NCBI GenBank assembly: GCA_030695685.1
Contig: JAUYPT010000084.1
Coordinates: forward strand, 1 to 21,819
DNA: 21,819 nt
DNA from: Nanobdellota archaeon
GTDB taxonomy: Archaea > Nanobdellota > Nanobdellia > Woesearchaeales > GW2011-AR9
Direction: 5' to 3'
The translations under genes and the position numbers were made by a program. The number at the start of each line of letters is the position of its first letter. Positions within the stretch are counted from its first letter, which is position 1. Below, in pieces: positions 1 to 7,720 of this stretch. The notes beneath the pieces were generated by a model. That model had not been told where the DNA came from, did no database searches, and saw only the letters and a program-made list of their open reading frames with translations.

Positions 1-21
1 CATTTTTCCTCAACTAAAGTT

Positions 22-61
22 TGGAAGATATCTTATTATTATGCAATATTAATATCTTCCA
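22..61. repeat. Inverted repeat with 10-bp arms upstream of the first operon
   Basis: The arms TGGAAGATAT (22-31) and ATATCTTCCA (52-61) are perfectly complementary and separated by 20 nt of very AT-rich sequence. The left arm also contains the self-complementary decamer AAGATATCTT (25-34). The element lies about 40 nt upstream of the TATA-like box of the first gene. No T-run follows it on the plus strand, so it looks more like an operator or a structured element than a terminator. The base pairing is seen; the role is unknown. Confidence 0.5.
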
Positions 62-100
62 TTACATCAGTAGTTACAAAGCGCGCAGTGTTGCTTAAAT

Positions 101-110
101 TTTATAAATA
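101..110 (+). promoter_or_regulatory. TATA-like box of the nucleotide-sugar dehydrogenase operon
   Basis: TTTATAAATA closely matches the archaeal box A. Transcription would start near 131, giving a leader of about 23 nt to the ATG at 154 that carries GGTGG. This spacing supports the ATG at 154 over the one at 142. Confidence 0.55.
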
Positions 111-153
111 GCATTTTCTGCGTTTTCCCATAAAAGAAAAAATGGTGGTTTTT

Positions 154-1482
154 ATGAATGTAAAACAACAGTTAAAGATCGGAAAAAAGAAAATTGGGGT
201 CTGGGGCCTTGGCTATATCGGCTTTTCCTCGATTGCCCATTTTGCCAGAGCAGGCGTAAGCTGTCTGGGCACGGATGTGTACGAAACAAGGGTGAATGAT
301 GTCAATAACGGAAAAGCAACCATTCCAAATCTCGACTTCTGGCTCGGTTTTGATACAAAGCCGTTAGCAAAAGACGGCAAGATGCAGGCAACAACAGACT
401 GGAAGAAACTGATCAATAACGACATCGCTGTTCATCTCATTACTATCCCTACAGAAATGAACGGAAAACCGCATCATGATATTTTAATTGATGTTATTAA
501 AAAAATCTGCACGATTAAAAATCTCACTATTGATCAACCTCCATTAGTCATTGTTGAAAGTACTTTAACGCCGACCGTTGCCGACAGTATCGTTATTCCT
601 TTATTTAAAGAGCAGGGATTAGAAGTCGGCAAGGATATTTTATTTGGAATTGCACCACGGCGAGATTGGTTCACGTCTGCGGATAAAGGCCTGAGCATGC
701 TGCCGAGAGTTGTCGGCGGCACGACGAAAGAAACAACAAAATTGATGGCTGAAGTTTTAGGCATCATCTGCCAGAAGATTATTGAAGCGCCGGACCATAA
801 GCATGCAGCCATTGTCAAAAGCATTGAAAATGCCTATCGGCAGCTAAATATTACCTTTGCCAACCAGTTATCAGCAGCCTATCCTGATTTGGACATGACC
901 ACGGTTCTTAAAATGGCGGGCACAAAATGGAATGTAGAAACATATCATCCATCATTCGGCACCGGAGGCTATTGCATCCCTTTAGCACCGCAGTATGTTC
1001 TGGAAGGAGCAAAATATCCCGAAAAATTGACATTGTTGAAAGAATCATTAAAAACTGATTTTTCCCAGCCCGATACTGTCGTCAATAGTCTGCTGCAGCG
1101 CGGCGTACAAAAAGTAGCGGTATTAGGAATAGCCTACACCGGCGATCTTAAAGTGCACGTCTTAAGCCCTGCTTTACCAATCATTAAAAAATTACGGGAA
1201 AAAGGCATTGACGTCAAAGTTCATGATCCCTATTATGAGGCAGCAGAAATTCGCAGTCTTACCGGATGCGACTCACTGCAGTTCCCTCAAGGTTTACATG
1301 ATAGAGATACTATTGTTGTTGTTTCTCCCCACATGCAGTATAAATACACGACGATGATAGATATTCTCGATAACCTGCGCAACGCCAGATTGATTGTTGA
1401 TAATATGGGTACATGGAACGATATTCCCTTTCCACCCAGTATTAAATATTTTGAAGCTGGCCATGCCCATTGGCTAGAGTAA
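154..1482 (+). CDS. UDP-glucose/GDP-mannose dehydrogenase family protein (nucleotide-sugar dehydrogenase)
   Basis: The product should oxidise a nucleotide sugar (UDP-Glc, UDP-GlcNAc/ManNAc or GDP-Man type) at C6 to the uronic acid in two NAD+-dependent steps in the cytoplasm. The N-terminus has a Rossmann signature, GVWGLGYIG. The centre has the family's catalytic-cysteine segment as GTGGYCIPL, where most members read GGHCIPVDP, so the His before Cys is Tyr here. The C-terminal UDP-binding domain contains AVLGIAYTGDLK and DNMGTW. Length (442 aa from this start) is normal for the family. I chose ATG 154 because GGTGG precedes it by about 5 nt; an in-frame ATG at 142 has no such site and would only add MVVF. 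It opens the plus-strand operon, and the NAD+ it needs is the product of the gene that follows. The exact substrate cannot be read from the sequence. Confidence 0.88.
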   Translation: MNVKQQLKIGKKKIGVWGLGYIGFSSIAHFARAGVSCLGTDVYETRVNDVNNGKATIPNLDFWLGFDTKPLAKDGKMQATTDWKKLINNDIAVHLITIPTEMNGKPHHDILIDVIKKICTIKNLTIDQPPLVIVESTLTPTVADSIVIPLFKEQGLEVGKDILFGIAPRRDWFTSADKGLSMLPRVVGGTTKETTKLMAEVLGIICQKIIEAPDHKHAAIVKSIENAYRQLNITFANQLSAAYPDLDMTTVLKMAGTKWNVETYHPSFGTGGYCIPLAPQYVLEGAKYPEKLTLLKESLKTDFSQPDTVVNSLLQRGVQKVAVLGIAYTGDLKVHVLSPALPIIKKLREKGIDVKVHDPYYEAAEIRSLTGCDSLQFPQGLHDRDTIVVVSPHMQYKYTTMIDILDNLRNARLIVDNMGTWNDIPFPPSIKYFEAGHAHWLE

Positions 1483-1501
1483 AAATAGTAAGAGAATAAT
1501 C

Positions 1502-4087
1502 ATGAAAATAGCCATCGCCCAACTCAATTCGACCGTCGGCGACCTTGATGGAAATTACGCTAAAATTATCAAAGCTATACATCGAGGAAGAGAGGAGAAG
1601 GTACAGCTACTTGTTTTTCCGGAATTAACGATTACCGGTTATCCCCCTAAAGATCTTCTGATGAAAAAATCGTTTATTCATAAAAATCAGGAGATTCTTC
1701 AATTGATTACAAAACAATGCCACAATATTGCTGCCATTGTCGGCTTTGTAGATAAATCTAACAATGGAAATGTGTATAATGCTGCTGCTCTGATCAGCAA
1801 TGGCAACATTATCAGTATTCATCATAAAAATCATCTTCCTAATTATGATGTTTTTGATGAAAAACGATATTTTTCACCCGGTGAGGAAGCAGCGATTGTA
1901 GAACTTAACGGTGTAAAAATAGGCATCACCATTTGTGAAGATATATGGGTTGACAATGGCCCCTTCGTTCGGCAAAAAGAATTAGGTGCAGAATTGATCA
2001 TTAACATTTCTGCCTCCCCATTCCACGCCGGAAAATGGAAAGTGAGGGAAGAACTCATTTCTCGGCGGACGAAAGAACATACTGTTGCGTTACTTTACGC
2101 CAATGCTGTCGGCGGCCAGGATGACCTTATTTTTGACGGCAGAAGTTATTTTTTTAACCGCAATGGTACTAAAGTTGTCCAAGGAAAAAGTTTCGGAGAA
2201 GATTTTTGTATTCTTGATACTGAAAAAGAGTTAGTACACAATCACCAAGAAGTAACCGCTGTTGAAGAAATTTATCAGGCATTGGTGTTAGGAATACAAG
2301 ATTATGTTCAGAAAAATGGGTTTACAAAAGTTATCATTGGATTAAGCGGCGGCATTGATTCTGCACTAACAGCTGCGTTGGCAGTGGAAGCATTAGGAAA
2401 AGAAAATGTCATCGGCGTTTCCATGCCCAGCCACTTCTCTTCTCCCGGAAGTATTGACGATGCCCGCCAATTGGCAGACAATTTAGGAATTAAATGTGAT
2501 ATTATCCCTATCAAAGACTGTTTCGAGTCCTATGGTAAAACGCTGCAACCGCAATTTTCCGGCACTCCGTTTAACGTTGCCGAAGAAAATATTCAAGCAC
2601 GGATTCGCGGCAACATCTTAATGGCGCTGTCTAATAAGTTTGGCTATCTCGTCTTGACCACCGGCAATAAATCTGAATTGTCCGTCGGTTATGCAACGCT
2701 TTATGGTGATATGTCCGGCGGCTTAGCGGTCATTTCCGATGTCCTCAAGACGAAAGTCTATGAATTAAGTAATTATATCAATACCAAAGCAGGATTTGAT
2801 CTTATACCACAACCTACTATTCGTAAAGAGCCATCGGCAGAATTACGGGAAAACCAAAAAGACAGTGATTCCCTGCCGCCATACGAAATGCTTGATCCAA
2901 TCCTAGAAGCATACGTTGAAAATGACCTCGCTATCGAAGAAATAGTGGCAATGGGTTTCGACCATGTAATTGTCAATAAAATAATTACACTCGTCGATCG
3001 TAATGAATATAAGCGGCAGCAGGCAGCGCCAGGAATTAAAATAACCGCACGGGCGTTTGGCTCAGGCAGGAGAATGCCTATTACTAATGGGTGGAAGGAG
3101 AAAATGAATATGCACAATACAACAACGGAAAAGAATACAAAACAACAACAAACAGCTCTTGTTACCGGCGGCGCTGGATTTATTGGCAGCCATTTGGTGG
3201 AAGCGTTGGTAGAAAAAGGATATACAGTTACAGTTCTGGATAGTTTAGTTAAAGGAAAATTGAGCAGTATTAAACATCTTATCGATGCGGGAAAAGTTAT
3301 CTTCATTGAAGGTGATATTCGAAATAAGGACAGTGTTGATAAAGCAATGAAAAATGTGGAGTACGTTTTCCATACTGCAGGCATTCATATTCAAAAAAGC
3401 TGTGAATCTCCGGAGGATGCTATTGATGTCAATATCAAAGGAAGCTACAACATTTTCCATTCTGCATTGGAGCATAAAATCAAAAGAGTTATTTTCAGCT
3501 CCAGTTCCAGCGTCTATGGGGATCCAAAAGTACTGCCCATGACCGAAGACAGCGAGATGAATATTGTCGAGCCGTATGGCGCAAGCAAATTAATGTGCGA
3601 GCATTTATTACAGTATCTCGGTAAACAAGGGTTAAAATATACTATCTTACGCTACTTTAATGTCTATGGCTCCAGACAGGCAGTGCACGCGTATTATACG
3701 ACCGTTGTCATTCATTTTATCAATAGGATTATGAATAATGAGCAACCTGTCATTGATGGTAAAGGAGATCAGTCCATGGATTTTACCCACGTCAGTGATG
3801 TTGTTCGGGGAAACATCCTCGCAGCAGAATGTGAAACGGAGAATGAAATTTTTAATATCGGCACCGGAAAAAGCACCTCTGTTGCGGAATTGGCTACCAT
3901 CATCATCAAGGCATTAGGAAAGAACATTACTCCCCAGTTCAGAGATAGGGAAGTGCTAGTCAGCAGACGACAAGCCTGCACGAAAAAGGCGGAAAGACTG
4001 CTTGGATTTAGATCGCAGGTTGTAGTAGAAGAAGGCATGTCCATGGTGGCAAAGGAAATTGCGGAACATTTGGAACAATATAAATGA
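1502..4087 (+). CDS. nadE: Fusion ORF: glutamine-dependent NAD+ synthetase (NadE) joined to an NAD-dependent sugar epimerase (extended SDR)
   Basis: Residues 1-250 form a nitrilase-type glutaminase domain with the triad E41 (FPELTITGYPP), K109 (HHKNHLPNYD) and C145 (ITICEDIW). Residues 260-534 form the NAD+ synthetase domain with the ATP-pyrophosphatase loop SGGIDS (282-287). This half makes NAD+ from nicotinate adenine dinucleotide, glutamine and ATP and ends in a normal NadE tail (GSGRRMPITNGW). From about residue 550 a complete UDP-glucose-4-epimerase-like SDR follows: TGGAGFIG (555-562), SSSSSVYG, and the YxxxK pair Y692/K696. Both halves are full length. At the junction the DNA keeps what looks like a ribosome site, GGAAGGAG (3093-3100), followed by in-frame ATGs at 3104 and 3110 (9-nt spacing to the second). 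The epimerase may therefore also be translated by itself, or the fusion may come from loss of a stop or from a small indel. The epimerase substrate is unknown; it would suit the neighbouring dehydrogenase. Confidence 0.88.
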   Translation: MKIAIAQLNSTVGDLDGNYAKIIKAIHRGREEKVQLLVFPELTITGYPPKDLLMKKSFIHKNQEILQLITKQCHNIAAIVGFVDKSNNGNVYNAAALISNGNIISIHHKNHLPNYDVFDEKRYFSPGEEAAIVELNGVKIGITICEDIWVDNGPFVRQKELGAELIINISASPFHAGKWKVREELISRRTKEHTVALLYANAVGGQDDLIFDGRSYFFNRNGTKVVQGKSFGEDFCILDTEKELVHNHQEVTAVEEIYQALVLGIQDYVQKNGFTKVIIGLSGGIDSALTAALAVEALGKENVIGVSMPSHFSSPGSIDDARQLADNLGIKCDIIPIKDCFESYGKTLQPQFSGTPFNVAEENIQARIRGNILMALSNKFGYLVLTTGNKSELSVGYATLYGDMSGGLAVISDVLKTKVYELSNYINTKAGFDLIPQPTIRKEPSAELRENQKDSDSLPPYEMLDPILEAYVENDLAIEEIVAMGFDHVIVNKIITLVDRNEYKRQQAAPGIKITARAFGSGRRMPITNGWKEKMNMHNTTTEKNTKQQQTALVTGGAGFIGSHLVEALVEKGYTVTVLDSLVKGKLSSIKHLIDAGKVIFIEGDIRNKDSVDKAMKNVEYVFHTAGIHIQKSCESPEDAIDVNIKGSYNIFHSALEHKIKRVIFSSSSSVYGDPKVLPMTEDSEMNIVEPYGASKLMCEHLLQYLGKQGLKYTILRYFNVYGSRQAVHAYYTTVVIHFINRIMNNEQPVIDGKGDQSMDFTHVSDVVRGNILAAECETENEIFNIGTGKSTSVAELATIIIKALGKNITPQFRDREVLVSRRQACTKKAERLLGFRSQVVVEEGMSMVAKEIAEHLEQYK
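3093..3112 (+). promoter_or_regulatory. Internal Shine-Dalgarno site and start codons at the NadE-epimerase junction
   Basis: GGAAGGAG at 3093-3100 precedes ATG 3104 by 3 nt and ATG 3110 by 9 nt, both in frame with the epimerase half. This is what an ordinary gene boundary looks like, but no stop codon lies between the two domains. It suggests a separate epimerase start within the fused frame. Confidence 0.5.
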
Positions 4088-4100
4088 TAGTAACATTAAA

Positions 4101-4311
4101 ATGATCACGAGAATTGCCAAACCGGAAGAGTTTCCTAAAATAAAATCTCTACGAGGCAACAGCAGTGGTAGCAAAACCGGAAAGCAAAGCAGGATTAAAA
4201 ATGAATTTAAGTTGTGGATTTGTTCCAGATCCAAGTTTAAATCACCTGCTATACTGGGAAGGAGAAAGCTATGTATTACATAAAGGAATGTATAAACCTA
4301 ATCTAAAATAA
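4101..4311 (+). pseudogene. Decayed acetyltransferase (GNAT-like) remnant
   Basis: Two pieces in different frames look like the two ends of one small protein. From ATG 4101 one frame reads MITRIAKPEEFPKIKSL, a typical N-terminal opening for such proteins. In another frame, from about 4144 to the TAA at 4309-4311, the translation contains KAGLKMNLSCGFVPDP and ends with SYVLHKGMYKPN. That resembles the C-terminal end of GNAT acetyltransferases, where a Cys-Gly-Phe-x-Pro turn precedes the last strands. The central acetyl-CoA-binding part is missing, so an internal deletion plus frame change is the simplest reading. The family assignment is an impression from short segments. It fills most of the gap between the fusion gene and the acyltransferase. 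Confidence 0.4.
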
Positions 4312-4368
4312 GAATTACTATCACTATCAAAATTAGATTTTATTTAGGCCGTAAATGGAGGAAAAAGA

Positions 4369-4887
4369 ATGATTCAGCATCAAGAAGAATATAAATTCAA
4401 AAGTATTGGAAAAAATGTAACCATCTTCCCTTTAGCAAAAATAGTTAATCAAGAAGTCATTGAAATTGGTGATGACTGTAAAATTGATGATTTTACATTT
4501 ATCAATGGCGGCAAAGGCATTAAATTTGGGAAAGGAGTTCACATTGCCTCATTCACCAGCATTATTGGTGGAGGAGAGTTGATTATGGGTGATTATACCG
4601 CAATAGGATGCGGTGCTAGACTTTTAACAGGAACCGGTACATCTCAAGGAAGGATGAGTGCTGCAGTACCCAAAGAACAAATGGATCTTATTATTGGAAA
4701 AATAGTTATAGAAAAAGATGCTTTTATTGGAACAAATTGCATAATTCACCCTAATGTTACCATTGGTGAAGGAGCTGTTGTTGGTAGTAACAGTTTAATT
4801 TTGAATAATGTGGAACCTTGGACAATTAACATTGGCAATCCTTGTAGGACTATTGGAAAAAGAAAACATATTGAGTTTAATGATTAA
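4369..4887 (+). CDS. Left-handed beta-helix (hexapeptide-repeat) acyltransferase
   Basis: Probably transfers an acetyl or other acyl group from acyl-CoA to a sugar or nucleotide sugar. The 172-aa product is built of imperfect [LIV]-G-x4 repeats, for example VIEIGDDCKI, GIKFGKGVHI, ELIMGDYTAI and later VIEKDAFIGTNCIIHPNVTIG and GAVVGSNSLI. It finishes with the typical NIGNPCRTIGKRK ending of sugar O/N-acetyltransferases (WbbJ/galactoside acetyltransferase-like). GGAGG lies 8 nt before the ATG, supporting this start. It is followed within 25 nt by the DegT aminotransferase. That pair is common in amino-sugar pathways, where the aminotransferase makes an amino sugar that the acyltransferase N-acylates. 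O-acetylation cannot be excluded. Confidence 0.82.
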   Translation: MIQHQEEYKFKSIGKNVTIFPLAKIVNQEVIEIGDDCKIDDFTFINGGKGIKFGKGVHIASFTSIIGGGELIMGDYTAIGCGARLLTGTGTSQGRMSAAVPKEQMDLIIGKIVIEKDAFIGTNCIIHPNVTIGEGAVVGSNSLILNNVEPWTINIGNPCRTIGKRKHIEFND

Positions 4888-4911
4888 ACTTTTTGTTATA
4901 AGAGTTATCTA

Positions 4912-6066
4912 ATGGAAATCCCGCTTTTTAAAACACACTGGATGGAAAACAATATTAAAGCAGTAGAAGTAGTCATCCGCCGTGGAACACACTGGGCTGT
5001 CGGCCCTGAAATAGAGCAATTTGAAAAAAAGTTGGTAGTGTTTACCGGCAGGAAATATGCTTTAACATTTAATTCCGGCACATCTGCTTTGGTAGCACTC
5101 TATTCTGCTGTTGGTGTACACGGAAAAGAAGTCATTGTCCCCTCGTTTACGTTTATCGCTACTGCCAACGCTGTGCTGCTTGCCGGTGGTATTCCTGTCT
5201 TTGCTGAATCAGAAGAAGAAACGCTGGGGCTGGATGCTGCTGATGTTGCCCGAAAAATTACACCGAACACAAAAGCGATTGTTGCTCTGAATTATGCTGG
5301 TGGAGTCTCACGGGATATTGAAAAATTGCAGCAGCTGGCAGCGGAGAAAGGAGTTTTCCTGCTGGAAGATAATGCTCATTCATTAGGAGTTTATAAAAAT
5401 GGCAAGCAATGCGGAACATTTGGAGTAGGAGCAGCATTAAGCTTCTGCCAGAATAAGCTGATTACTACCGGAGAAGGCGGTGCAGTGATTACTGATTCGC
5501 AGGAATTATATGAAAAAATGAAATTGCTGCGATCGCATGGGAGAGTTGAAAATAGTGATGGGGATTATTTCTCTTCAACAAAAGAACATGATTATCTGGA
5601 AGTAGGGCATAACTTCCGCATGCCGACGATGAATGCAGCATTGGGCTTATCACAATTAGAACATTTTGAGCAGACGGTGAAATTACGAAAAGAAAGCGGC
5701 GATGCCTTAAGTGCAGGATTACAGCAAATCAAAGGAGTAAAAGTTCCATTGGTTTATCAAAATTCAGACCATTTTTATCAAATGTATACCATTACTGTAG
5801 AAAATAAAACAATACGGGATGCGTTGCAAAAATACCTCAATGAAAAGGGAATTATGTGTCGGGTGTATTATGATCCTGTCCATCTCAAAAGTCTTTATCG
5901 TCAAAATTTTGGATGTAGAGAAGGAGACCTCCCACAGACAGAAGAGTTGTCGCGAAGGATATTGACACTGCCGATGTATCCAGGCATGAGTACAGAAGAA
6001 ATAAACTATATTGTCAGCAGTGTTACAGAATTCTTTCAAAATTTAAATCAAGGAAGCAAACAATGA
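4912..6066 (+). CDS. DegT/DnrJ/EryC1/StrS family PLP-dependent sugar aminotransferase
   Basis: Converts a keto-sugar nucleotide to an amino sugar using glutamate or glutamine as donor. The PLP-binding elements are visible in order: GTSAL (56-60) for the phosphate, EDNAHS with D153 against the pyridine nitrogen, and the Schiff-base lysine K182 in SFCQNKLITTGEGGAV. Length (384 aa) is typical. No strong ribosome site precedes the ATG. The stop codon overlaps the start of the next gene (ATGA at 6063-6066), implying translational coupling. Together with the acyltransferase upstream and the cytidylyltransferase and NeuB-like genes downstream it fits a bacillosamine/legionaminic-type amino-sugar route (LegC/SpsC-like). 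The keto-sugar-forming 4,6-dehydratase is not adjacent. Confidence 0.9.
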   Translation: MEIPLFKTHWMENNIKAVEVVIRRGTHWAVGPEIEQFEKKLVVFTGRKYALTFNSGTSALVALYSAVGVHGKEVIVPSFTFIATANAVLLAGGIPVFAESEEETLGLDAADVARKITPNTKAIVALNYAGGVSRDIEKLQQLAAEKGVFLLEDNAHSLGVYKNGKQCGTFGVGAALSFCQNKLITTGEGGAVITDSQELYEKMKLLRSHGRVENSDGDYFSSTKEHDYLEVGHNFRMPTMNAALGLSQLEHFEQTVKLRKESGDALSAGLQQIKGVKVPLVYQNSDHFYQMYTITVENKTIRDALQKYLNEKGIMCRVYYDPVHLKSLYRQNFGCREGDLPQTEELSRRILTLPMYPGMSTEEINYIVSSVTEFFQNLNQGSKQ

Positions 6067-7019
6067 AACTCATTTTTAAGGGGGATGCGGATAGTATTCC
6101 TACTCTTGAAGAAGCTGGTTTTGGCCCATTTGAGTTATATGTCCGAAATGCGCAGGATTTAGAACGAAATTATCATAATATTATCGCGCTTCACTTTCAC
6201 TATAAATTAGATGATGGCAGAACTATTAATCTTGCAGATGAAGGAGAATTAGGAGATAAATCAGAAGCGATGCTGCGGAAGGCGGTAGAATGTGCATTGC
6301 GCAACAAAATTAAGAAAGTAGTTTTTCACCCGCCGTACGTTGATCTAACAGTTGTTTCAAAAGAAAAAGCGATTAAAACGATGGTTCGGCGTTTGGAACG
6401 GGTACATCATCCAGCTGTTTTATTGTGTATTGAAAATGTCTGCCTGTGGATTAGTCAAGCCTACACTAACGAGCCACTTTTTGTCGAGCCGGAAGATTAT
6501 TTTATGATACTTAAAGAAGCAAAAATACCACTTGGATTAACATTTGATGTTGAACATTTTTGTGCTACAGCAGTGATGAAATTATTTTATTTTAGATACA
6601 AAGATGATATCATTGCAGCGGCACAAAACAATAACTACCCTCTACTTAAAGATAAATTCGAGTTGGAATTGCGCAGCTGCACGGCAAAAGATCTTCATAA
6701 TCAATGCCATTCATTCCTTGCAGAAGCTTTGGAAAAATTAAAGCCATATATTAACCATGTTCATGTCTGCGGCTCAGACTATGCTAATTATTTTTTTAAT
6801 CCACTCACGACAAGCCCATTAATTGGAGAGCATCTTCCTATTCATTTTTCTGGAAATTCCTATGGGTTGGATGTCAAGGATCGTCTTGACCATAAAATAT
6901 GGATAGAAAAGTTAAAGGATACTAATCTTGATGTCGTTCTAGAAATTAGTCCAAAAGAAGGTTACAATTTTATAGATTTACTTACAAAGAGCAAAAAAAA
7001 TATGGAGAAGATGTTATGA
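6063..7019 (+). CDS. Xylose-isomerase-like TIM-barrel protein (sugar phosphate isomerase/epimerase family)
   Basis: The 318-aa product has the strand-end pattern of the AP-endonuclease-2/xylose isomerase-like barrel. Candidate metal ligands are E124 (LLCIENVCLW), D162 and H165 (LTFDVEHFC), H232/H234 (NHVHVCGSDY) and E294 (VVLEISPKEG). Members are divalent-metal isomerases, epimerases or dehydratases acting on sugars and related polyols, so an isomerisation or epimerisation in the local sugar pathway is the likely role; the substrate is unknown. AAGGAAG precedes the ATG. Start and stop both overlap neighbouring genes by 4 nt (ATGA), so it is an integral member of the aminotransferase-cytidylyltransferase operon. 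I know of no standard sialic, legionaminic or pseudaminic pathway step for such a protein. Confidence 0.75.
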   Translation: MKLIFKGDADSIPTLEEAGFGPFELYVRNAQDLERNYHNIIALHFHYKLDDGRTINLADEGELGDKSEAMLRKAVECALRNKIKKVVFHPPYVDLTVVSKEKAIKTMVRRLERVHHPAVLLCIENVCLWISQAYTNEPLFVEPEDYFMILKEAKIPLGLTFDVEHFCATAVMKLFYFRYKDDIIAAAQNNNYPLLKDKFELELRSCTAKDLHNQCHSFLAEALEKLKPYINHVHVCGSDYANYFFNPLTTSPLIGEHLPIHFSGNSYGLDVKDRLDHKIWIEKLKDTNLDVVLEISPKEGYNFIDLLTKSKKNMEKML

Positions 7020-7720
7020 ATATTGTTGTAATTATCCAAACACGGATGAATTCACAGCGATTGCCAGGAAAGACATTACTCAAAATTAATGGAAAAACGA
7101 TCATTGAACATGTCGTTGAAAGGGTGGCAAAAGCGCAAGGGGTGGATAATATCATTGTTGCCACGTCTACTGCCGCCAGTGATGATCAGCTTGCAGAGCA
7201 CCTGCACCAGAAGAAAATTGCCTGTTTCCGCGGTAACGAAAATGATGTTCTGGAAAGATATTATTTAGCAGCTAAACACTATAATGCAGATATTATTATT
7301 CGGGTGTGCGGCGATCAACCACTCGTTGATCCTCTGGCGATAGAAATGACTCTTCAAAACTGGGCTGAGAATACATTTACGTATTGCAAACACGAACAAG
7401 GCTGGCCGGATGGAACAGGATGTGAAATTTTTTCATTTTCTTTATTGGAAAAAGCACAGCAGTTATGCACTGATCCTTTTGAGAGAGAACATATTAAGCC
7501 TTTTTTCCTGAATAATAAATACAAATTTAAGATCAAAACTGTTGATGCGCCTTCTGATATCCACAGCCCTGCAAGCCATTTAGCAGTTGACACAGCAGAG
7601 GATTTTAAGCGGATAAGCGTTCTTCTAGAGCCGTTTAAAAATGGTGATTTCATAGAACTTAAAGAAATATTAAAGAGAATCAAATCAGATCATCAAAAGA
7701 TATTAAATCATCCTCTTTGA
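7016..7720 (+). CDS. SpsF/NeuA-like cytidylyltransferase (nonulosonic acid activation)
   Basis: Expected to couple CTP with a nonulosonic or related acid sugar to give CMP-sugar, or to act as an SpsF-type nucleotidyl/glycosyl transferase. The N-terminal nucleotide-binding signature QTRMNSQRLPGK (8-19) and the metal-binding RVCGDQPLVDP segment (D100) are both present. The 234-aa length is normal. The start codon overlaps the preceding stop (ATGA) and GGAG lies upstream. The last 41 bp are antisense to the end of the NeuB-like gene on the other strand, so the two enzymes that would act in sequence converge on each other. Nucleotide specificity (CTP versus another NTP) is not provable from sequence alone. 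Confidence 0.83.
   Translation: MNIVVIIQTRMNSQRLPGKTLLKINGKTIIEHVVERVAKAQGVDNIIVATSTAASDDQLAEHLHQKKIACFRGNENDVLERYYLAAKHYNADIIIRVCGDQPLVDPLAIEMTLQNWAENTFTYCKHEQGWPDGTGCEIFSFSLLEKAQQLCTDPFEREHIKPFFLNNKYKFKIKTVDAPSDIHSPASHLAVDTAEDFKRISVLLEPFKNGDFIELKEILKRIKSDHQKILNHPL

Noticed and set aside
1..10. Possible start of a leftward gene (GAGG, four A, ATG on the minus strand)
   Set aside because: Only the start codon would be inside the window, so no coding evidence exists. It is mentioned only as context for the palindrome.
2773..3384. 203-codon open frame on the minus strand across the NadE-epimerase junction
   Set aside because: It is antisense to clearly coding sequence with strong motifs, has low-complexity Ser/Ile-rich composition and no promoter or ribosome site. 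It is a shadow frame.
4059..4283. 74-codon plus-strand frame overlapping the end of the fusion gene
   Set aside because: It begins inside the epimerase coding end. Only its part after 4101 resembles anything, and the better C-terminal match is in another frame, so it was treated as part of a pseudogene.
4290..4350. Apparent inverted repeat around CCTAATCTAAAATAA and ATTAGATTTTATTTAGG
   Set aside because: When aligned base by base the arms do not pair well; the resemblance comes from AT-rich composition.
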